A program made the translations under genes and the position numbers. The notes beneath the pieces are model-generated. The model was not told the DNA's origin. It worked only from the letters and a program-made list of their open reading frames with translations, and searched no databases. 6,023 nucleotides of DNA, from positions 1-6,023 of the forward strand of contig JBGPND010000278.1 of assembly GCA_041487355.1 (NCBI GenBank). Reading direction: 5' to 3'. Below, in pieces: positions 1-5,140 of this stretch (its first letter is position 1; each line of letters begins with the position of its first letter). The DNA comes from JAMXLO01 sp041487355. Lineage in GTDB: Bacteria > Pseudomonadota > Alphaproteobacteria > Acetobacterales > Acetobacteraceae.

Positions 1-140
1 AGCAACAAAAGGATTCAATCGACGAGCAGAACGTGCTATGTAGCTTCGCTGCCCCCGTCGCACGGGTAGGGGGATTTGCAACCGGTGGGAGTCTCTCTTA
101 GCTCACCCCGTTTCCTGTCCAATGGATGGGGTCCACCTCA
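1..140 (-). mobile_element. Probable insertion-sequence end (IS3-like), incomplete at window edge
   Basis: Read on the minus strand, the sequence from 140 downward begins TGAGGTGGACCCCATC and continues to TTGGACA. This fits a 5'-TG insertion-sequence terminus of the general style of IS3-family ends. The boundary falls exactly where the reading frame at 141-259 stops resembling a GxxExxY protein. No transposase can be identified in the 140 bases. On the minus strand a GTG-initiated frame starts near 63 and is open to the window edge, but it is too short to assign. The matching terminus and the target-site duplication would lie off the left edge. Family assignment is from memory of terminal-repeat style and is an inference. 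Confidence 0.42.
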
Positions 141-259
141 CACGTCTCATAGACCGACTCCAGCAGTCCGGGCCCGAAATGCCGATGCACCTTGATGGCA
201 AGACCGATGATGCGTTCGGTCAAGGCACTTCCGTGGACGAGTTGTGCGGTCTCCGCCAT
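98..259 (-). pseudogene. GxxExxY protein, 5' fragment truncated by insertion
   Basis: The minus-strand frame encodes an N-terminal piece of a GxxExxY protein (PF13366, PD-(D/E)XK nuclease-like superfamily; cellular role unproven). The visible signature is LTERIIGLAIKVHRHFGPG followed by LLESVYE. Intact members are roughly 120-130 residues; here similarity stops after about 38 residues at position 141, and the rest (CEVDPIHWTGNGVS, then TAA) reads into the presumed insertion-sequence end. The ATG at 257-259 is preferred over a GTG at 302-304. It has a purine-rich GGCGAGGACGAG stretch upstream and places the conserved LTE close to the N terminus, as is usual in the family. The downstream half, with the nuclease-like residues, is not in the window, so the product should be non-functional. 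Confidence 0.7.
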
Positions 260-374
260 CCAGCAAGTCTCGTCCTCGCCGGTTTCAGAATCCCTAACCG
301 CCACTGATCTCGACAGGCCCTGGGTCGCGCGTCACCCTCGGCACCCCCGCGACCTCCACTCAAGGGAAACGCCA
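260..374. promoter_or_regulatory. Divergent intergenic region upstream of the cyclase gene
   Basis: This gap separates the broken minus-strand GxxExxY gene from the plus-strand cyclase gene. It should hold the promoters of both, but I see no convincing -35/-10 pair. The clear element is the ribosome binding site AAGGGA at 362-367, seven bases before the ATG at 375. It settles the cyclase start against a longer open frame that begins at 192 and runs across the GxxExxY remnant. Confidence 0.4.
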
Positions 375-1427
375 ATGGCAGACAACCCACGCTGGACCAA
401 CCGCCCCGCCGGCTCCACTTGGGGCGATTACGGCGCCGACGATGAACGCGGGCGCCTGAACCTCCTCACCCCGCAGAAAGTTCTGCAAGGCATCGCCGAG
501 GTGAAAGTGGGGAAAACCTTCTGCCTGTCGCTGCCGCTGGACTATCCCGGCGGCGCCATCCTCTCGCCGCGGCGGCATCCGCCCGTGCTGAAGCCCACCA
601 TGCGCGGCGACAAGCCCAACATGAACTACCCGTTGCGCTGCGACGATCCCACCGCCACCGACATCGTCTGCGACGACCAGGTGATCCTGACGCTGCAATA
701 CTCGACGCAATGGGACAGCCTGGCGCATGTCGGCCAGATGTTCGACGCCGACGGCGACGGCCGCGCCGAGGACGTGTTCTACAACGGCTACCGCGCCGGC
801 CGCGACATCATCGGCCCCGCCTACTACGACGCGCAGGGCAACATGACGCCGTGCGACGAACCGCAGGGCGCGCGGCATCTCGGCGTGCAGAACATGGCGG
901 AATCCTGCATGCAGGGCCGCGGCGTGATGATCGACCTCGAGGCGCATTTCGGCCGCACCGGCCACATCGTCAGCTACGCCGAGCTGATGGAGGTGATGCG
1001 GCAGGACCGCGTTACCGTCGAACCCGGCGATTTCGTGCTGTTCCGCACCGGCTTCGCCGAGATGCTGCTGGAGATGAACAAGCAGCCAGACCGGGAAAAG
1101 CTGTTCGCCAGCACCGTCGGGCTCGACGGCCGCGATCCGAAGCTGCAGCAATGGGTGACCGACAGCGGCGCGGTGGCACTGATCTCCGACAATTTCGCGG
1201 TCGAGGCGATGCCGGCGCGGCCCTGCATGGAGGATGTCTGCGCCACGCTGCCACTGCACGCGCACTGCCTGTTCAAGCTCGGCTGCTATCTTGGCGAGAT
1301 GTTCTACCTGACCGAGCTCGCCGACTGGCTGCGCGCCAACAACCGCAACCGGTTCCTGTTCACCGGCCCGCCGCTGCGCCTGCCCGGCGCGGTCGGCTCG
1401 CCCGCGACACCGGTGGCGACGGTTTGA
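375..1427 (+). CDS. Cyclase family protein (kynurenine formamidase-like metal-dependent hydrolase)
   Basis: The gene encodes a 350-residue protein of the cyclase family (PF04199), whose best-known members are metal-dependent formamidases and amide or cyclic-amide hydrolases. The substrate cannot be told from sequence. Visible family marks are TQWDSLAHVG at residues 111-120, corresponding to the HxGTHxDxxxH metal-site region. There are also FRTGF at 223-227, a DNFAVEAMP segment at 272-280, and a C-terminal LHAHCLFKLGCYLGE (294-308), where His and the GE pair are typical. D114, H118, H295/H297 and E308 are candidate metal or catalytic residues. Residues 124-129 read DADGDG, resembling a calcium loop. 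There is no signal peptide, so the product is probably cytoplasmic. The ATG is chosen for its AAGGGA Shine-Dalgarno seven bases upstream. The gene stands alone, with opposite-strand neighbours on both sides. Confidence 0.88.
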   Translation: MADNPRWTNRPAGSTWGDYGADDERGRLNLLTPQKVLQGIAEVKVGKTFCLSLPLDYPGGAILSPRRHPPVLKPTMRGDKPNMNYPLRCDDPTATDIVCDDQVILTLQYSTQWDSLAHVGQMFDADGDGRAEDVFYNGYRAGRDIIGPAYYDAQGNMTPCDEPQGARHLGVQNMAESCMQGRGVMIDLEAHFGRTGHIVSYAELMEVMRQDRVTVEPGDFVLFRTGFAEMLLEMNKQPDREKLFASTVGLDGRDPKLQQWVTDSGAVALISDNFAVEAMPARPCMEDVCATLPLHAHCLFKLGCYLGEMFYLTELADWLRANNRNRFLFTGPPLRLPGAVGSPATPVATV

Positions 1428-1439
1428 AGACCGGCAAGA

Positions 1440-1507
1440 GGCGGAATGCGCTGCGCTTTTCCGCCCTACAAGGACGCGTAGGGCGGAAAAGCGCAGCGCA
1501 TTCCGCC
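1440..1507. repeat. 30-bp perfect inverted repeat (dispersed palindromic element, possible bidirectional terminator)
   Basis: The arms at 1440-1469 and 1478-1507 are perfect reverse complements of 30 bases, with an 8-base loop AAGGACGC. The left arm begins GGCGGAATGCGCTGCGC and ends CCGCCCTAC. It lies 12 bases past the cyclase stop and 9 bases before the stop of the convergent MlaC-like gene, where it could end transcription from both sides. There is no T-tract after the stem, so a simple intrinsic terminator is not proven. From memory the arm sequence resembles a repeat scattered through many proteobacterial genomes, so it may be a mobile REP-like palindrome that happens to serve this role. 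Confidence 0.85.
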
Positions 1508-1516
1508 ATTGTGACG

Positions 1517-2161
1517 CTACGGCAGGGCGGCGCCGCCGGACAGGTCGGCGGTCTTCTGATTGAGGCTGTCGATCAGGGCCTGGGCGCCGCCACGCGCCAC
1601 CAGCCGGCGGAAGTCGGAGCGCTGCACGGCGACGCGGCTGATCGAACCGTCGGCCAGCACGTCCACCGCCTTCCAGGCTCCGCCGTCCTGGCGCATCACA
1701 TAGTCAAGCTCGTGCGACTCGCCTGAGGGGGAGGACACGATCCGTGTCTGCGCCACCTGCTCGCCATTCGCGAGGCTTTTGGTGTCGGGCTGCACGTCGA
1801 AGTGCTGGCCGTTGTAGTTGTCGAAACTGTTGACGTACGACGCGATCGTGTAGCGGCGGAATGCAGCCAGAAGTGCAGACTGCTGGTCCGCCGGCAGGCT
1901 GTTCCACGCCGGCCCCACGGAAAACTGCAGGATGACCAGGAGATTGAACACACGGTCGATCACCGGCACCAATTCGGCAAAGCGCTGCGCAAACGGGATG
2001 GAGCTGCCAGCCTTCATGATGCTCAGGAGGGCGTCGCACAACTCCCTGATCGGTGCAACGGCCATCGGATCAGCCGCGGCACGCCGGGCGCAGACCGCAA
2101 CGCCCGTCGACGCCAGGGCAACCCACAACAAGCGCCGACGTTCAATCGAGGCTGGCGGCAT
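1517..2161 (-). CDS. MlaC/Ttg2D/HpnM-type phospholipid-binding periplasmic protein
   Basis: The protein has 214 residues and belongs to the MlaC/Ttg2 family (PF05494), periplasmic carriers that shuttle lipids between an outer-membrane complex and an inner-membrane ABC transporter. The N terminus has basic IERRRLL (6-12), a hydrophobic stretch, and a likely cleavage after RRAAA (26-30). The twin arginines leave Tat export possible. The mature part shows FAELVPVIDRVFN (61-73), FRRYTIASYVNSFDNY (101-116) and the C-terminal WKAVDVLADGSISRVAVQ (163-180), followed by RSDFRRLV, all typical of the family. The wording of the last block recalls HpnM, the hopanoid-associated branch, but no hpn or mla genes flank it. 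The ATG at 2161 is preferred over upstream ATG and TTG codons because AGGGA lies six bases before it. Confidence 0.85.
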   Translation of the reverse strand: MPPASIERRRLLWVALASTGVAVCARRAAADPMAVAPIRELCDALLSIMKAGSSIPFAQRFAELVPVIDRVFNLLVILQFSVGPAWNSLPADQQSALLAAFRRYTIASYVNSFDNYNGQHFDVQPDTKSLANGEQVAQTRIVSSPSGESHELDYVMRQDGGAWKAVDVLADGSISRVAVQRSDFRRLVARGGAQALIDSLNQKTADLSGGAALP

Positions 2162-2423
2162 GACCATTCCCTGTGTCAACGCAGCGCGCGAAGTCTCGCC
2201 GATGCGAAGCGGGCTGAACCGCCACGCTTATCCCCAGGCTGAGACCCCGGTCAACACGGCGGCGCTGGTTGGCTGAAATGCGCGGCCTGCTCTGGCGTTT
2301 CCGGTATATCGCGGGCTCGATGCGTTCACGATTTTGTGCCTCGCCTGCCGCCCTGGTCTTCGGCACAGACATCATTGTGTTACTGAAAGCAATCATCCGC
2401 TGCCATACGAGGAGGCGCTTCGC
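2162..2423. promoter_or_regulatory. Divergent intergenic region between the MlaC-like and sulfotransferase genes
   Basis: About 260 bases separate two divergent starts and should hold both promoters. I could not identify a strong -35/-10 pair on either strand. On the minus strand TTGACA occurs at 2174-2179, but it is too close to the start codon to act as its -35 box. On the plus strand the strong Shine-Dalgarno GAGGAGG at 2409-2415 ends the region. No RNA gene or repeat was seen. Confidence 0.35.
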
Positions 2424-3716
2424 TTGCCTGTACAGACCGCTGCACTGAAATTCGCCGATACCATGGCGGACGCAATCGGCATCCTCCGGCGGCCGCTGGA
2501 TGCCGATGCCCTGCTCGCTCTCGCCCAACGGCGCAGCGGGCTGCGGGATTTCGGCGATCTCTCCTTTGTCGATCCGCTGCGGCGGTTCCTGGACTCCTGC
2601 AACGACGAGGCGTCGCTCAGCCTGGTCGGGCGTATGGCCACACGCTGGGACGTGTTGCGCTTCCTGACCAACCTGCTGCGGCTCCATGACGCGGAGCAGC
2701 GTGACCCTGCCATCCTGAACCACGCGATCGAGCGGCCGATCTTCATCACCGGCCTGCCGCGCAGCGGCACCACCTTTCTGCACCGGCTGTTGCTGGAGGA
2801 CCCGGACAACCGCGCCCCGCGCGTCTGGCAGACGATCTACCCGTATCCGCTGCGGAAGCCGGCGCGCGGCGGGCGCGATGCGCGTCCGGCGCGCGTGGCG
2901 CGACAACTGCGCGCCTTCGAGCGGCTGGCCCCTGAGTTCCGCGCGCTGCATCCGCTCGACGCCAACTCGCCGCAGGAGTGCAGCGAGATCACCGCGCATG
3001 TCTTTCGCAGCCTGCGCTTCGACACGACGTATCGCATCCCGACGTATCGGCGCTGGCTCGATGGTGACGGCCATCTGCCGGCCTATCAGTTCCACAAGCG
3101 TTTCCTGCAGCATTTGCAGCACCAGGATGGCGGCGGCCGGTGGGTGGTTAAGTGCCCCGACCACCTGTTCGCGCTGGATGCGATCCGCGCCGTCTATCCC
3201 GACGCGCGGTTGGTGTTCGTGCATCGCGATCCGGTGAAGGTGCTGCTCTCGGTCGCCAAGCTGACCGAGGTGTTGCGCCGGCCGTTCACTCGTCGGATCG
3301 ATCGCGGCGAGATCGGCCGCCAGGAGAGCGGGCGCTGGCTGCATGGCGCGCAGCAGATGATGGCGGTCGGCGATGACGCCGGGCTGCCGGAGCCGATCCA
3401 CCACGTGCAGTACAGCGACCTCGTTGGGGATCCGGTGGGCGCGGTTGCCAGGCTCTATCGGCATTTCGGCCTCACGCTCACCCCTGAGACAGTGGCGGCG
3501 ATCGGGCACTATGCCCAGCAGCGGCCGAATGGCGGCTACGGCCCGCGCGACTATCGCTTCGAGGATCACGGCCTTGACGCTGATACGGAGCGCGAGAAGT
3601 TCCGCGGCTATATGATGCGGTTCGGCATCAGGCCGGAGGGCGAGACGGATCGCCGTCCCGGCGGCCGACCCGCACCGACGCCGCCTGCTCAGAGGCCTCT
3701 TGCCGCGACGCCGTGA
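2424..3716 (+). CDS. Sulfotransferase family protein (PAPS-dependent)
   Basis: The product is a cytosolic-type sulfotransferase (PF13469, Sulfotransfer_3) that should move a sulfuryl group from PAPS to an unknown acceptor. Taking TTG 2424 as the start gives 430 residues. The 5'-phosphosulfate loop is GLPRSGTTFLHRLL, starting near residue 110. The 3'-phosphate-binding region is FVHRDPVKVLLS at about 265-276, preceded by KCPDHLFALDAI near 243. HPLDANSPQEC near 176 is also typical of this bacterial subfamily. The TTG is chosen because GAGGAGG lies eight bases upstream; ATG at 2463 is the alternative and has only a weak purine stretch before it. The last 25 or so residues are Pro/Arg-rich low complexity and are not part of the fold. 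No signal peptide or membrane segment is seen. The gene is solitary, and its stop is 16 bases from the convergent DUF1127 stop. Confidence 0.87.
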   Translation: MPVQTAALKFADTMADAIGILRRPLDADALLALAQRRSGLRDFGDLSFVDPLRRFLDSCNDEASLSLVGRMATRWDVLRFLTNLLRLHDAEQRDPAILNHAIERPIFITGLPRSGTTFLHRLLLEDPDNRAPRVWQTIYPYPLRKPARGGRDARPARVARQLRAFERLAPEFRALHPLDANSPQECSEITAHVFRSLRFDTTYRIPTYRRWLDGDGHLPAYQFHKRFLQHLQHQDGGGRWVVKCPDHLFALDAIRAVYPDARLVFVHRDPVKVLLSVAKLTEVLRRPFTRRIDRGEIGRQESGRWLHGAQQMMAVGDDAGLPEPIHHVQYSDLVGDPVGAVARLYRHFGLTLTPETVAAIGHYAQQRPNGGYGPRDYRFEDHGLDADTEREKFRGYMMRFGIRPEGETDRRPGGRPAPTPPAQRPLAATP

Positions 3717-3732
3717 CGATTTCTGTGCGCGG

Positions 3733-3966
3733 TTAGGCGCGCCAGAACGGCTTGTTGGCCTCCGCCTCAGCCTCGGCGAAGCTGACGCCGATGTCCTTGA
3801 GCGTATGGTTGTCGAGCTCGGTGATTTGCTGACGCGAGCGGTAGCGCCGCCACGCGGTGCGGATACCGTTCCAGGACAGCACGCCGTGCATCGGGCGGCG
3901 ACGAGCGGCAAGCCACTCGCGCCGCGGGAGCCGCATGGTTTCGCTGATGAGCAAACGATTGGACAT
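3733..3966 (-). CDS. DUF1127 domain small protein
   Basis: The product is a 77-residue, arginine-rich protein. Residues 37-77 match DUF1127 (PF06568): TAWRRYRSRQQITEL, then LDNHTLKDIGVSFAEAEAEA and a KPFWRA end, including the conserved LxDIG and PFW. Small DUF1127 proteins are abundant in alphaproteobacteria. Some are linked to RNA turnover and to phosphate or stress responses, but no function can be fixed here. The start ATG at 3964-3966 is well supported by AGGAGG five bases upstream. The N-terminal 36 residues are an unassigned basic extension. The gene is divergent from the LysR regulator gene, so it is a candidate target of that regulator (inference). Confidence 0.9.
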   Translation of the reverse strand: MSNRLLISETMRLPRREWLAARRRPMHGVLSWNGIRTAWRRYRSRQQITELDNHTLKDIGVSFAEAEAEANKPFWRA

Positions 3967-4065
3967 CGCACCCTCCTGTCAGGTCCTGGTCTCCAGGCGG
4001 CACACTGCTTCGGAGTATGAAATCAGTAAAACGAATTGCCTTGATAGGAGTAATAATATAAATTG
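3967..4065. promoter_or_regulatory. AT-rich divergent promoter region of DUF1127 and LysR genes
   Basis: Between the two divergent starts lies a stretch (4017-4065) in which only 13 of 49 bases are G or C, a sharp dip in a GC-rich window. It contains TAATAATATAAA at 4051-4062, which offers -10-like hexamers (TAATAT, TATAAA) facing the LysR gene, with TTGCCT at 4036-4041 as a possible but close -35. A small palindrome, CCTGG-TCT-CCAGG, occupies 3985-3997 in what would be the DUF1127 leader. LysR-type regulators usually bind such divergent regions at T-N11-A sites; I cannot single one out. Confidence 0.5.
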
Positions 4066-4992
4066 ATGCGTATGACACTTCCCCAGGCGTTGGACACCGA
4101 CCTGCTGCGCGCCTTCGTGCTGATCGCCGAGGGCTACAGCTTCACCCAGACCGCCGTCCGGGTTGGGCGGACGCAGTCCGCCATCTCCATGCAGGTGAAA
4201 CGGCTTGAAGAAATGCTCGGCCAGCCGGTGTTGAGCCGCAGCAAGGGCGGCTCTGTGGAGCTGACGCCGCACGGCCAGTATCTGCTGACCCGCGCACGGC
4301 AGATTCTGGCACTGAACGACGAGGTACTGACGACATTCCGCGCGCCGCAGATCGCCGGGACGGTGCGGCTGGGCACGCCGGATGATTACGCCTTTGCCTA
4401 TCTTCCGCCCATCCTGAAGCGCTTCGCCGAAACCCATCCCGCCGTTCAGGTGGACGTGCTGTGTTCACCGTCGGAAGAGCTGATGCGCCGGCTGAAGGCC
4501 GACGAGATCGACCTGACGCTGATCTCGGATGGCCTCCAGCCAGCGGATTGGCCGGCGGTGCAGCTCTGGCGAGGTCCGCTGGTCTGGGTGACGTCCACGA
4601 GATTCGCGCCGCATCGGCAGGATCCGCTGCCGCTGGCGCTTGCCGATCGCGAACCGTTTCTCGCCCGTGGGCAGGATTGCGAATGGGCTGGCGCTGCGGT
4701 GCGCGCGCTCGAGAAGGCCGGTCGGCGCTATCGCATCGCTTATACTTCGGCCTCGCAGATCGGTACCCATGCGCCGGTGCTGGCGGGATTGGCGGTGACC
4801 GTGTCCACCCTGTCCTGGCTGCCAGATGGGTTGCGTCCGATGCGTCCCGAGGAAGGACTGCCGAAGCTACCGGAATTCGGCATCCTGATGCTGAAGGGCA
4901 AGCGGCCGCACCAGCCGGTGACCGATGCGCTGGCGGCGCATATCGAGGAGAGCTTCCTGCTGGATGTGAACCGGTCGGTGGCCGCGGAGTAA
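4066..4992 (+). CDS. LysR-family transcriptional regulator (LrhA-like)
   Basis: The product is a 308-residue LysR-type regulator. An N-terminal winged helix-turn-helix (about residues 9-68) includes SFTQTAVRVGRTQSAISMQ and VKRLEEMLG, followed by the linker helix (ARQILALNDEVL). The effector-binding domain runs from about 97 to 300 and starts VRLGTPDDYA. Wording such as GRTQSA in the recognition helix, the LNDE linker and the ARQIL segment recalls E. coli LrhA/HexA-type regulators rather than typical metabolic LysRs (from memory). The effector is unknown. The start is uncertain: AGGAG at 4046-4050 lies 15 bases before ATG 4066, which is long. A TTG at 4063 and an ATG at 4072 are alternatives, and a leaderless transcript is possible. 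The divergent DUF1127 gene is the likeliest local target besides autoregulation. Confidence 0.9.
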   Translation: MRMTLPQALDTDLLRAFVLIAEGYSFTQTAVRVGRTQSAISMQVKRLEEMLGQPVLSRSKGGSVELTPHGQYLLTRARQILALNDEVLTTFRAPQIAGTVRLGTPDDYAFAYLPPILKRFAETHPAVQVDVLCSPSEELMRRLKADEIDLTLISDGLQPADWPAVQLWRGPLVWVTSTRFAPHRQDPLPLALADREPFLARGQDCEWAGAAVRALEKAGRRYRIAYTSASQIGTHAPVLAGLAVTVSTLSWLPDGLRPMRPEEGLPKLPEFGILMLKGKRPHQPVTDALAAHIEESFLLDVNRSVAAE

Positions 4993-5006
4993 CAGCCGAC
5001 CACCGC

Positions 5007-5136
5007 CTGTCATTGCGACGAGCAAAGCGGCTGCTGGGCGCGACCCGGCCAAGCAATCCCGATGGGAATACACAACAATCTGGAGATTGCTTCGCCCCCC
5101 GCTTTCGCAGGGACAAGCTTCGGCTCGCAATGACAG
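5007..5136. repeat. Dispersed palindromic repeat (about 130 bp) between convergent genes
   Basis: The outer arms CTGTCATTGCGA (5007-5018) and TCGCAATGACAG (5125-5136) are perfect 12-base reverse complements. An inner pair, AAGCAATC (5051-5058) and GATTGCTT (5085-5092), is nested inside. The whole element can fold into a long, imperfect cruciform or RNA hairpin. It occupies nearly all of the gap between the LysR stop and the P450 stop. The CATTGCGA...AAGCAATC / GATTGCTT...TCGCAATG arrangement resembles, from memory, a high-copy repeat of alphaproteobacterial genomes. It differs in sequence from the palindrome at 1440-1507. Confidence 0.8.
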
Positions 5137-5140
5137 CGGG

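Noticed and set aside
192..374. N-terminal 61-codon extension of the cyclase frame
   Set aside because: The extension overlaps the GxxExxY remnant on the other strand and shows no cyclase similarity; the ATG at 375 has a good ribosome binding site.
360..1265. 301-codon open frame antisense to the cyclase gene
   Set aside because: It has His/Val/Ala-rich low-information translation, no domain, and lies wholly over the cyclase coding sequence.
710..1726. 338-codon plus-strand frame crossing the end of the cyclase gene
   Set aside because: It is Arg-rich out-of-frame translation that runs through the palindrome into the antisense of the MlaC-like gene.
3020..3052. Local direct repeat GACGTATCG within the sulfotransferase gene
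   Set aside because: There are two short copies inside coding sequence (TTYRIPTYRRW); this is explained by codon choice and is not a repeat element.
2142..3971. 609-codon open frame on the minus strand opposite the sulfotransferase
   Set aside because: It is antisense to a clear sulfotransferase with intact motifs, overlaps two other supported genes, and its translation is Arg/Ala/Pro-rich with no recognisable domain; long antisense frames are expected at this GC content.
4142..5116. 324-codon minus-strand frame opposite the LysR gene
   Set aside because: It is Arg/Ser/Pro-rich, runs through the palindromic repeat, and has no domain; the LysR frame is unambiguous.
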